Shown: positions 14,701 to 22,743 of the stretch, in pieces
Position numbering within the stretch: position 1 is the first letter of the stretch
Layout of the letters: each line of letters starts with the position of its first letter
Assembly (NCBI GenBank): GCA_013044245.1
Contig: JABEVK010000082.1
Location: 1 to 34,279, forward strand
Direction: 5' to 3'
DNA from: Spirochaetales bacterium
Lineage (GTDB): Bacteria; Spirochaetota; Spirochaetia; JABEVK01
DNA length: 34,279 nucleotides
Position numbers and translations under genes: made by a program
Notes under the pieces: generated by a model
The model's input: the letters and a program-made list of their open reading frames with translations, nothing else
What the model was told of the DNA's origin: nothing
Databases searched by the model: none

Positions 14701-15903
14701 CTAATCTTTAATCTTTAACCTCAGCAACAGAAGACACTGGTCGTCACCTCTGGGCTGGTCTCCTCGAAATACTTTTACCGCGGAGCGGAGGTTGTCCGCC
14801 AAGTGAGGCAAATCCTCTTTTCTCCCAGCCGTAAGGATTTTTTCGAGGCGTTCCAAGCCAAATTCGTGTCCTTTGGCATCCTGTTGTTCGGCAAAACCAT
14901 CCGAAAACAATGCTATGGTATCGCCGGGATGCAGAATTCCTAGTCGGGGTTGTGGATCTAACGTGGGTACAAAGCCCAAAAAGGGATTCTCGCTAGAAAG
15001 TTCATGGGCCTTATCGCCGCGCAACAGCCGAAGGTGCCTGTGACCCATGTCATAGACGGTCAACTTGCTGTCTTGTTCCGAAAAGGTGAGAAAGACTCCT
15101 GTCAAATATCGTTCTAGCCGAAAGGTTTTGAGTACAAATTCGTTTACCTTTTGAATAAAGGGCTTCATCCCTTGATCAAAATCATACAGTGAGAACATGC
15201 CGCCGAGTGCGGTTGTTACCAAACTGGCAGCAGCTCCCTTGCCCGAGACATCGCAAAGCAGAACTGCCCAACGGCCGGGAGCGTACTCTTTATAGGCATA
15301 GAAGTCACCGCCCACGCCTTTGGCCATTTTACAAAAGGCGTGAATTTGCAACCCAGGTTTTTCAAAGAAGCTGACCTCGGGGATCATTTCGGTTTGGATT
15401 GTGACGGCTAACTTAAGATCTTGGCGGTAGACTTTGAACATCGAGATAAGCAGATCTTTCGATGAAAAAATCCCTGCAAAAGTACCACTGGCATTTTTGA
15501 GCAAGTAATAGCTGTTTTTGGGCTGCTCCACTTCTTGCTCAAGTTTTTCGGCAACGGCAAGCACATGTTTATCCCACGAAAAGCTTTTTGTCGGTTCCAT
15601 CATGCTCAGGACTTTGTGTCGCCCGAGAACGTCGTAGGCAAAAGGAAGGCTCATCTTTGCTTGAAATTGGCTCACCGTGATGATACCTAGTCCTTCGCCT
15701 TTACGGTTAACGACTCCGATAGCCCAAACATCGCCAAGGTGTTTGAGATCTTCGATGAGATCTTTGGCGGTAGCTTCACTAGTGACAAAATAAAATTGGT
15801 TGGCCAGACGGCCTATACTTCCTACGGGAGAGGCCGGGGGAAGGTACAGGCGGAGGCAACGAAAGGTATCGTCGGCCAAACAAGCGGGGAGGGGATGATC
15901 CAT
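14701..15903 (-). CDS. CBS-domain PP2C/SpoIIE-type serine phosphatase
   Basis: A 400-residue cytoplasmic phosphatase of the RsbU/SpoIIE type. The N-terminal half (about 15-165) looks like a pair of CBS domains ('AIGVVNRKGEGLGIITVSQF', 'YYLLKNASGTFAGIFSSKDL'), which bind adenine nucleotides. The PP2C domain (about 185-398) has the metal-binding Asp residues in 'GVGGDFYAYKEY', 'LLCDVSGKGAAASL', 'IALFSDGFAEQQD' and 'RGDDQCLLLLRL'. Such enzymes dephosphorylate anti-sigma-factor antagonists to release a stress sigma factor; no antagonist or anti-sigma gene is visible nearby. 'aggag' 6 bp before the ATG supports the start. It probably links cellular energy state to partner switching (inference). 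Confidence 0.88.
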   Translation of the reverse strand: MDHPLPACLADDTFRCLRLYLPPASPVGSIGRLANQFYFVTSEATAKDLIEDLKHLGDVWAIGVVNRKGEGLGIITVSQFQAKMSLPFAYDVLGRHKVLSMMEPTKSFSWDKHVLAVAEKLEQEVEQPKNSYYLLKNASGTFAGIFSSKDLLISMFKVYRQDLKLAVTIQTEMIPEVSFFEKPGLQIHAFCKMAKGVGGDFYAYKEYAPGRWAVLLCDVSGKGAAASLVTTALGGMFSLYDFDQGMKPFIQKVNEFVLKTFRLERYLTGVFLTFSEQDSKLTVYDMGHRHLRLLRGDKAHELSSENPFLGFVPTLDPQPRLGILHPGDTIALFSDGFAEQQDAKGHEFGLERLEKILTAGRKEDLPHLADNLRSAVKVFRGDQPRGDDQCLLLLRLKIKD

Positions 15904-16016
15904 GAAGGGACTCCTAGATTACATAAAGGTTGTAAACCAGTGTGTCCCCCCGTGTTAGAAAACCTATCAGAATCGTGTCAGATTGCGGTTAAAAGAACCA
16001 TTGTTCCAGACGATGC

Positions 16017-17246
16017 CTATTTTTGTTGCCACAGCCGAGTTAAACGTCCCAATGCCTCTTGGACTTTTTCACGGTGATTAAACGCACTAATACGAATATA
16101 GCCTTCACCGCAGGTGCCGAACCCCGATCCTGGGGTCACCACAACTTGGGCCTTTTCAAGAATCTCGTCAAAGGCCTTCCAGCTGTCAGAACCGGCTTTT
16201 ACCCAAACATAGGGCCCGTTTTCGCCACCAGTGGCTTCTAAGCCGGCTTGCGTTACGGCTTGGCGAATCAACCGCGCGTTCTCCATATAATAATCGGTTA
16301 ACTGACGGACTTCTTTTTTTCCTTGGTCAGTATACACGGCGGCGGCGGCAACTTGTACCGGGTACGAGACGCCGTTGAACTTTGTGCTATGCCGACGATT
16401 CCACAAATCAAGCAGACGGTGTTTTTTTCCTTGCTCATCCGAAATCAAAACGGTGTCAGGGATGACCGTGTAGGCGCATCGAACACCAGTAAACCCAGCA
16501 GTTTTCGAGAACGAACGGAATTCGACGGCGCATTCTCGAGCTCCTTCAATTTCAAAAATGGAGTGGGGAATCTCTGGGGAGCGAATAAAAGCGGCATAGG
16601 CGGCGTCAAATAAAATTAACGCTTGGTGTTGACGGGCGTAATCGACCCAGGCTTTTAGCTGTGCTCGAGTGGCTACAGCCCCTGTAGGGTTGTTCGGAAA
16701 GCACAGGTAAATCAGGTCCAGCGCCTGTGAGGGAATATCGGGGACAAAGTCATTGGCTTTCGTGGCGTTTAAATAGGTCAGCCCTTCATAGCGTCCATTG
16801 ACGGCCAAACCGGTTCGTCCAGCCATGACATTGGTATCGACATAGACGGGGTACACGGGGTCTGGTATGCCAATTTTAAGATCTTGGGAAAATAGCTCTT
16901 GAAAATTGCCAGTGTCACATTTCGACCCGTCACTGACGAAGATTTCGTGAGGTCCAACTTTGGCTCCCCGAGCTTCAAAATCATGTTCAGCAATGGCTTC
17001 ACGGAGAAAAGCGTAACCTTGTTCTGGTCCGTATCCCTTAAAAGTAGAATCTTGAGCCATTTCATCGACGCCGCGATGAAAGGCTTGGACAATTGACGGT
17101 GTTAAGGGGAGGGTAACATCCCCAATGCCTAGCCGTAAAATTTTCTTGTCGGGATTGGCTTTCTGAAAGGCCTCAACTTTGCGGGCCACGGTCACAAAAA
17201 GGTAAGAGGCTTGAAGCTTTTGATAATTTTCATTGATTCTAATCAT
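16017..17246 (-). CDS. dapL: LL-diaminopimelate aminotransferase
   Basis: A 409-residue PLP enzyme (fold type I) that makes LL-diaminopimelate from tetrahydrodipicolinate and glutamate in one step, the short route to lysine and peptidoglycan. Family-specific N-terminus '[17 protein letters not shown]'; '[12 protein letters not shown]' (39-50); '[10 protein letters not shown]' (69-78); 'CFPNNPTGA' (182-190); Asp214 and Tyr217 ('LFDAAYAAF') contact PLP; Schiff-base Lys248 in '[12 protein letters not shown]'. Length matches the family (about 410). I start at ATG 17246 because the extra residues upstream (to 17282) are not part of the family. DapL is typical of spirochaetes, chlamydiae, Bacteroidetes, cyanobacteria and plants. 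Confidence 0.95.
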   Translation of the reverse strand: MIRINENYQKLQASYLFVTVARKVEAFQKANPDKKILRLGIGDVTLPLTPSIVQAFHRGVDEMAQDSTFKGYGPEQGYAFLREAIAEHDFEARGAKVGPHEIFVSDGSKCDTGNFQELFSQDLKIGIPDPVYPVYVDTNVMAGRTGLAVNGRYEGLTYLNATKANDFVPDIPSQALDLIYLCFPNNPTGAVATRAQLKAWVDYARQHQALILFDAAYAAFIRSPEIPHSIFEIEGARECAVEFRSFSKTAGFTGVRCAYTVIPDTVLISDEQGKKHRLLDLWNRRHSTKFNGVSYPVQVAAAAVYTDQGKKEVRQLTDYYMENARLIRQAVTQAGLEATGGENGPYVWVKAGSDSWKAFDEILEKAQVVVTPGSGFGTCGEGYIRISAFNHREKVQEALGRLTRLWQQK

Positions 17247-17299
17247 GGACTTCAGTTTGCCGAAAGCTGGGCTTTTTGACAAGGAGTCTTTCGTGGACC

Positions 17300-17328
17300 T
17301 TGACCATTCCCAGGATCTGATTTATCAT
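17300..17328 (+). promoter_or_regulatory. Sigma-70-type promoter of rpmE2
   Basis: -35 ttgacc (17300-17305), 17-bp spacer, -10 tatcat (17323-17328); each is one base from consensus. It lies 32 bp before the L31 start codon. Confidence 0.7.
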
Positions 17329-17359
17329 AGCTGGAAGTTTTCGTAAGGAGCACGCGTCC

Positions 17360-17608
17360 ATGAAGCAGGACATTCATCCCAAATACGATTTTGTGGTTTT
17401 TAAAGACGGTCTCACCGGTAAGATGTTTTTGTCGCGTTCGACCATGAGCAGCAAAGATAAAGTCAAGTACACCGACGGAAAAGAATATCCGCTCATTACG
17501 GTGGAAATCTCAGCTGACTCGCATCCCTTTTTTACGGGTCAACAGCAGTTGGTTGATAGCGCCGGTCGTATCGAACGGTTCAATCGCAAATACAAAGTCA
17601 ATAAGTAA
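17360..17608 (+). CDS. rpmE2: 50S ribosomal protein L31 type B (zinc-free form)
   Basis: An 82-residue L31 paralogue: '[16 protein letters not shown]', '[18 protein letters not shown]' and '[10 protein letters not shown]' are the type B signatures. There is no Cys, so the CxxC zinc site of type A is absent. Type B L31 replaces the zinc form under zinc limitation in many bacteria, often under Zur; no Zur box was found. In some lineages it is the only L31. 'aaggag' precedes the ATG, and it has its own promoter and terminator. Confidence 0.95.
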   Translation: MKQDIHPKYDFVVFKDGLTGKMFLSRSTMSSKDKVKYTDGKEYPLITVEISADSHPFFTGQQQLVDSAGRIERFNRKYKVNK

Positions 17609-17628
17609 TCTCATTACTCAAAAGAAGA

Positions 17629-17653
17629 AGCGGCCTCGAAGGCCGCTTTTTTT
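17629..17653 (+). terminator. Intrinsic terminator of rpmE2
   Basis: A 7-bp GC-rich stem (agcggcc 17629-17635 with ggccgct 17641-17647), 5-nt loop, then eight T. It lies 21 bp after the L31 stop. The opposing response-regulator gene ends at 17687, and the A-rich left flank could help terminate that transcript too. Confidence 0.9.
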
Positions 17654-17686
17654 ATGGACAACCGCGTCCGGTTGTTCTTCGATTTC

Positions 17687-18367
17687 TCAAGGGTCTAGGC
17701 GGTATCCGGCTCCCCAAAGCGTTTTAATATAACGGGGCTCGTCACCGGTGTCGGTCAGCTTTTCGCGGATTTTTCGTACGTGTACAGTGACCGTTGATAC
17801 ATCGCCATACGTCAGACCCCAGACGCGGTCAAAAATTTCTTCTTTCGAGAGTACTCGGGAGGGGTTGGTGACAAACAGTTCGAGGACGTCAAACTCTTTC
17901 GAGGTGAGTGCCACTTCTTGGTCGTCAACCCAAACCCTTCGGGCTGACCGATTGAGGCGGAGACCCCTCAGCTCGATGACGTCGGCCAGGGCATTTTTTC
18001 CGGTAAGACGATCAAACCGAGCGAGGTGCGCCTTAACCCGTGCCACCATCTCGGCAGGACTAAAGGGTTTTACCAAGTAATCATCTGCCCCCAGACCTAG
18101 GGCTCTGACTTTATCAAAGTCATCAGTTTTGGCCGAGACAATCAAAATGGGAACTTCTCGTTGTTCCCGTAAACGTCGGCAAATTTCAAAGCCGTTAAGC
18201 TCGGGTAGCATCAGGTCTAAAACGACAAGGTCAACCTCTGGTCTGAGGCTGGCTTCCATTCCCTCTGGTCCTCGTTCGGCGGTTTGAACTTCAAACCCCG
18301 CGGCTTCTAAGTAATCTTTCTCGAGGTTGCGGATAGCTTCATCATCTTCGACGAGTAAGATGGTCAT
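17687..18367 (-). CDS. OmpR-family response regulator (second system)
   Basis: A 226-residue regulator: receiver domain (3-115) with acidic 'EDDE' at 7-10, phospho-acceptor Asp51 in 'VVLDLMLPELNGFE' and Lys in 'DYLVKPFSP'; winged-helix domain (about 130-225) with 'LTSKEFDVLELFVTNPS' and 'RVWGLTYGDVSTVTVHVRKI'. It leads the kinase by a 4-bp overlap (its ATG region follows the pattern ATGA at 18364), although the kinase lies upstream in transcription order. It is divergent from the RND efflux operon, which it probably regulates. Confidence 0.93.
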   Translation of the reverse strand: MTILLVEDDEAIRNLEKDYLEAAGFEVQTAERGPEGMEASLRPEVDLVVLDLMLPELNGFEICRRLREQREVPILIVSAKTDDFDKVRALGLGADDYLVKPFSPAEMVARVKAHLARFDRLTGKNALADVIELRGLRLNRSARRVWVDDQEVALTSKEFDVLELFVTNPSRVLSKEEIFDRVWGLTYGDVSTVTVHVRKIREKLTDTGDEPRYIKTLWGAGYRLDP

Positions 18368-19854
18368 GCGTCCTCCTTAGCGGGGTAAAGTGGTGCCAAG
18401 GGCAACCAAAGAGTAAATTCGCTTCCGGTACCTAAAATGCTCGATACGGTGACGCGTCCGCCATGATCGTTCATGATTCGCTGAACAATGGCTAGACCTA
18501 AGCCAGTACCGGGAATTGACGAAGTTCGGGCGGCATCCTCGCGGTAAAAGCTAGTAAAAATCTTAGGAAGGGCCTCAGGAGAAATCCCTTTACCTGTGTC
18601 GGATAAACTGATTTTTACATACGGTTCTTCCACCCAAGCGTTCCAGGTCCAGCTGACTGAATCGCCACGCTTGAACTTGAGGGCATTTTCGGCCAAATTG
18701 ACAAAAACTGTACGAAGCTTGGTGACATCTGCCCGAACAAAAACTGTTTCAGAAGGGAGCTTTTCTACCGTGAGTGTTAACCCCCTACGGCTTCCATCCA
18801 GCGAGAGTTCTTCGGCGGAATCTGCCAAAAAGGCGCGCACGTTGATGCGCTGAAAATCATAGGGGACAGCGTTGCGGTCCAGGTTTGATAAAAAAAACAA
18901 CTCCTGAGCCATGCGCTCTAAATCCCGGGCTTTGGTTAAAATAATTTCAAGGTAGTGACGTCGCTTTTCTTCGGTATTCGCGACACCTTCAAGAATACCG
19001 CGGGCGTAGCCCCCTATAGCGGTGATCGGTGTCCGTAGATCGTGGGCTATGTGCGAGATCAGCTCTTTGCGGTCTGCTTCGTAACTCAGGGCAAGCTCAC
19101 GATTGGCGGCCAAGGTTCGGCGCATGGTTTCGAAACTGGTGAATAGAGGGGTCCATTCGTCCTGACGGAGTCTAAAATCTTCGGGGGGGTCAAGTTTGCC
19201 ATCGGCAATACATTCAGCGGCGTGTCGTAAGCGTTCTAGAGGGTTCAGAACCTCGCGGAGAATCAGACCGGTAAATAAGGTGTCTAACACCAGTAAGGTC
19301 ATCGAAAAAGTAAAAATTAGCCAAAAGGTAAAGGTGTGAAATTCTCTATCCCAGTTACTGCTGTTCCATAAAACGGTGACGGCACCCGGTGTGCCATCCG
19401 AAAAGCGGAAATTGAGGTTCCCTATGATTTTAAAGGGGCTGTGCACACTACGGGGGGGGCGAAACGAACCGAAAATTGGTAAGGGGGGAAGCTTGTGATC
19501 TTTAAGAAGCTTGCCCATCACAAACAGTCGACCTTCTTGACGCACGACGAGCCCGGCATTAGCACTGGCTAATTCTTGATCCCATCTTTGAAAGATGGCA
19601 GGGTCGGCGGGCAACCCCTGAGGACTAAGCGATAGAACGTTGATACGCTGGGTGACGACAAAGGCACGATGGACGGCTTCGCGAAAGTTGGGAGACCGTA
19701 TCATTGTTTCAAAAAAGTGAGGTGATCCATGTCGTTCAGCCCGGCTTTCGTCCTGCAGGATTCCCGAAAAGGTGGTCGCTACGACGACCAAGACGACCAC
19801 CGGGGCAACTCCCATGAGTAAATTGGACAAAACGAGTTTAGCACGCAGAGTCAA
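18364..19854 (-). CDS. Sensor histidine kinase (second system)
   Basis: A 496-residue membrane kinase: helices at about 8-30 and 175-197 enclose a periplasmic sensor of roughly 145 residues with no recognised domain. HAMP (about 198-250, 'LREVLNPLERLRHAAECIADG'); H-box 'LISHIAHDLRTPITAIGGY' (His271); N-box 'LAENALKF'; G1 'DTGKGISP'; F-box 'FTSFYRED'; G2 'GTGLGLAIVQRIM'. All catalytic boxes are intact. First gene of the two-component operon; its stop overlaps the regulator start. The kinase-to-pump divergence suggests that it detects a toxic compound or envelope damage and induces efflux. Confidence 0.93.
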   Translation of the reverse strand: MTLRAKLVLSNLLMGVAPVVVLVVVATTFSGILQDESRAERHGSPHFFETMIRSPNFREAVHRAFVVTQRINVLSLSPQGLPADPAIFQRWDQELASANAGLVVRQEGRLFVMGKLLKDHKLPPLPIFGSFRPPRSVHSPFKIIGNLNFRFSDGTPGAVTVLWNSSNWDREFHTFTFWLIFTFSMTLLVLDTLFTGLILREVLNPLERLRHAAECIADGKLDPPEDFRLRQDEWTPLFTSFETMRRTLAANRELALSYEADRKELISHIAHDLRTPITAIGGYARGILEGVANTEEKRRHYLEIILTKARDLERMAQELFFLSNLDRNAVPYDFQRINVRAFLADSAEELSLDGSRRGLTLTVEKLPSETVFVRADVTKLRTVFVNLAENALKFKRGDSVSWTWNAWVEEPYVKISLSDTGKGISPEALPKIFTSFYREDAARTSSIPGTGLGLAIVQRIMNDHGGRVTVSSILGTGSEFTLWLPLAPLYPAKEDA

Positions 19855-20020
19855 GGTTCCTCGGTCTCCTTTTTTGGTTCTAAACTAACCCATTCTTTCC
19901 AGGTAAATTCATAAATTTTCTTAAATCGTAGGAACTTTGCTGGTTTTTAATAAATCTTTAAGCGCTACAGGCAGACGAGACGGAGTAGGATCATTAAATT
20001 AACGAGCAGGTAGGGAATGA
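19855..20020. promoter_or_regulatory. Divergent control region between kinase and efflux operon
   Basis: AT-rich 166 bp. The pentamer taaat occurs at 19904, 19912, 19922 and 19951, and tttaa recurs at an 11-bp step near 19946 and 19957. These may be contacts for the OmpR-type regulator, but the pattern is loose and I see no convincing -35/-10 pair. Confidence 0.3.
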
Positions 20021-21475
20021 ATGAAGAAGTTGGCATGGGGCTTGATTCTTTGGGGAACCTTCCACGCTTGGGGACAAACCTTGCCTCAGCTAACGCTGAG
20101 TGACGCTGTCCGTCAGGGCTTACAACAGGGACCGCAGAGCGCCATCCTGGCGAATGTGCTTTCTACATCACGCTTAACGGTCGAAGCCGCTGGGGCACAT
20201 CGGTTGTTTTCTATGACGGGAAACCTCAATTACGGCCTTTCTGACAGTGCTGGCGATGCTCTGGTAGTCGCAAGGACCAACCCGATTTTACCTCCTTTAA
20301 GCACCGTTACGGGGTATGGGCAATCGGGAACTACACTATCCAATACGCCTATACCACAAACGTTGGGAGGAACCCTTTCAGCAGTTTCTGCGGGGACCTC
20401 CTTGGCTACGACCGCCTCACGGACGTTTCAGCAATACCAAGATGGGTCCAGCACCGACTATGGTTCCCTAGGGGTTAACCTGTCGCAAACAGTCTGGGAC
20501 GGCTACCCGGGCGGTCAGTCTCAGGCCACTGTCGATTCTGATCAAATCCAATACCAGAACGCTATTCTCACCAACCGAGCTAACCGCATCAGTCAGGTGT
20601 TCGGCATTGAACAAGCCTACTATAACCTGGCTTCTGCGCAAGAAAATCTCGATTTACTGAAAAAGACGTTAGAACAGCGTCAAAAACAATACGACGTTGT
20701 AAAAATTAACGTTCAAGTCAGTAAAGCCACCCAAGTTGACTTAGAACAAGCGGCGGCTAACCTCCATGCCGCTCAAGTGGGGCTCCAAGGGGGCCAAGTC
20801 ACCCTCGAGGTGTCTCGTATGACTCTGTCTGCCCTCATCGGGCGCCCTGCTGACGCCGTTTACCGAGTCGAGTCTCCGCCCATGCCGGCTCTTCCGGTCA
20901 GTTCGTATCAACAGGCTTGGGAGACCGCCTTGGCACATCGGGTCGAACCCCAGGAATATGCTTTGTCCAAGCAAGCTGCTTTGCTGAATAAAACCTTGGT
21001 GTTAGCGCAAAATGGTATTACGGCTACGGTTACGGGCGGGATGAATTATGGCTTTGACCTGTACCACAACACCAGCGCTGTCACCTTTACAGCGGGGGCC
21101 AAGATTGGTTTGCCCACTATTGATGCTGGCGCCACCTCGTTGGCGGCCAAGATTTCGGATGAACAGGTGGCCTTGAGTCAACTGCAAACCGCGCAGTGGC
21201 GGGCCAACTTGACGGCAACGCTTACGAATGACTGGAACCAGGTCATTGTGAAAAAGCAAAATTGGCAGGTGGCTATCGAAAATGCCCAAGTTCTCAAGAA
21301 ACTCTTGGACGTTGCGGAAATTCAGTGGCACATGGGAACGAATACGTTGAGCAACTATTTAACCGCCGAGGTCTATCTGACGAACGGACAGCTGGCTGCC
21401 TTGAGCGCGAAAATCGCCGCTCAGCTTGCTGTTTTACAGCTCATGCAGGACATGGGCGTCGAGGAGAAATTATGA
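20021..21475 (+). CDS. TolC-family outer-membrane efflux factor
   Basis: A 484-residue exported protein, the outer-membrane channel of a tripartite pump. Signal peptide at 1-19 ('LAWGLILWGTFHAWGQ'). The two TolC repeats are visible as long Ala/Gln/Leu-rich helices ('GIEQAYYNLASAQENLDLLK' about residue 203, and its counterpart near 405-480 'QLAALSAKIAAQLAVLQLM'). Between Asn/Thr/Ser-rich strands a 'LSQTVWDGYPGGQSQ' motif opens the first barrel/helix turn. It begins a three-gene operon; its TGA overlaps the adaptor ATG (ATGA). Confidence 0.9.
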   Translation: MKKLAWGLILWGTFHAWGQTLPQLTLSDAVRQGLQQGPQSAILANVLSTSRLTVEAAGAHRLFSMTGNLNYGLSDSAGDALVVARTNPILPPLSTVTGYGQSGTTLSNTPIPQTLGGTLSAVSAGTSLATTASRTFQQYQDGSSTDYGSLGVNLSQTVWDGYPGGQSQATVDSDQIQYQNAILTNRANRISQVFGIEQAYYNLASAQENLDLLKKTLEQRQKQYDVVKINVQVSKATQVDLEQAAANLHAAQVGLQGGQVTLEVSRMTLSALIGRPADAVYRVESPPMPALPVSSYQQAWETALAHRVEPQEYALSKQAALLNKTLVLAQNGITATVTGGMNYGFDLYHNTSAVTFTAGAKIGLPTIDAGATSLAAKISDEQVALSQLQTAQWRANLTATLTNDWNQVIVKKQNWQVAIENAQVLKKLLDVAEIQWHMGTNTLSNYLTAEVYLTNGQLAALSAKIAAQLAVLQLMQDMGVEEKL

Positions 21476-22743
21476 ACTATCGCCAAGTTTTTCGTGGGTT
21501 AGTCCTGCTGGGCTCAACTGTAGCCCTCGTTTCGTGTAATCAGGGGGCGGCCGGCGCAAAACCTCAAGCCGGTTATCATGGTCACAAATCCGCCGAAAGC
21601 ACCGGTCGTGGCCCGACTGCTGTATTGTCGACCAAAGCAGTATTTCGGGAGTTGACCACTGACCGCGAGGTGGCTGGTTCTGTTGAACCGGTGGTTCAGT
21701 CCCCCGTGGCTCCTCAGATTTCAGGTGTAGTCGCCAAGGTTTATCACTTGGCGGGAGACTACGTCCGGAAAGGGGAACCGGTCTATAAAATTGATGATTC
21801 TCAGTTGCTCTTGACTCTAAAAACGGCAGAAACTGCTTTGGCCAACGCTAAACTTAACTACGATATTACCAAATCAAACAACGATCAAAATGGACCCAAA
21901 TTAAGGCTTCAGGTGCAGTCTGCTCAGGCCTCGGTGGATGTTGCTGAAAAGGGCTACGAAGCCAGCAAGCAATTGTATGCGATCGGCGGTGCTTCTTCGA
22001 CGGACGTTGCAACCGCTCAGGCTCAGTTTCAATCAGCTCAGGCCAACCTTGAGGCTGCCAAAATTGCTTTGAGTCAGTATAAAGACGCGGACCAGCAAAC
22101 CTTGGCCCAGCTTAAACTGGCGATTCAGACTGCTGAAGTTCAAGTCGAGCAAGCAAAACTTAGCCTGTCGTACACGGTGGTTTATGCCCCTTATTCTGGT
22201 CAATTGACCGTAGTCAATGTGAACCCCGGTCAGTATGTCACACCTGCAAGTCAAAGTTTCACGATGGTGGGGCCTCAAAAGCAAATAGTCTTTAACGTGG
22301 TGCCGTCGGATGCCATTTCGTTGACGGTGGGACGCCCGGCAATGTTTACAGTTGCAGGGGTGGCTTATCCCCTGACGGTATCCTCGTTCCCCGGGGCTCC
22401 CGTTAATGGCTTATTGCCGATGACTGCTATGCCCAAGGAACCAATTAAGGTTCCCTTTGGCGTGGTGGGGACCGTAAGGTACGAGGTGGTTGTCGCAAAA
22501 GGCGCGGTTGTTCCGGTTTCGGCTCTTCAGTCCGATGGTAGTGTTTCGTACGTCTTTACCGTTTCAGATAATAAATCGGTTAAAACACCCATTACCGTTT
22601 TGGGCGAGGCCGGTACTTTAGCGGCTGTTTCGGGGATCGCTGACCAGACCGTCGTGATTGATTCACCGCCTCCTGGCCTGTTGCCGGGAGCTCCCATTCG
22701 TTTGATGTCCGACCATGACTCAAATCAAGGCGGTCAGTTATGA
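21472..22743 (+). CDS. RND efflux periplasmic adaptor (membrane fusion lipoprotein)
   Basis: A 423-residue adaptor bridging pump and outer-membrane factor. Lipoprotein signal 'LLGSTVALVSC', lipidation at Cys22. Biotinyl-lipoyl-like halves 'VAPQISGVVAKVYHLAGDYV' and 'LSYTVVYAPYSGQLTVVNV' flank a long alpha-hairpin rich in Ala and Gln (about 120-230). A beta-barrel and membrane-proximal domain complete it. I start at ATG 21472, which overlaps the upstream stop and directly gives the lipoprotein signal. Its stop overlaps the pump start by 4 bp. Confidence 0.93.
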   Translation: MNYRQVFRGLVLLGSTVALVSCNQGAAGAKPQAGYHGHKSAESTGRGPTAVLSTKAVFRELTTDREVAGSVEPVVQSPVAPQISGVVAKVYHLAGDYVRKGEPVYKIDDSQLLLTLKTAETALANAKLNYDITKSNNDQNGPKLRLQVQSAQASVDVAEKGYEASKQLYAIGGASSTDVATAQAQFQSAQANLEAAKIALSQYKDADQQTLAQLKLAIQTAEVQVEQAKLSLSYTVVYAPYSGQLTVVNVNPGQYVTPASQSFTMVGPQKQIVFNVVPSDAISLTVGRPAMFTVAGVAYPLTVSSFPGAPVNGLLPMTAMPKEPIKVPFGVVGTVRYEVVVAKGAVVPVSALQSDGSVSYVFTVSDNKSVKTPITVLGEAGTLAAVSGIADQTVVIDSPPPGLLPGAPIRLMSDHDSNQGGQL

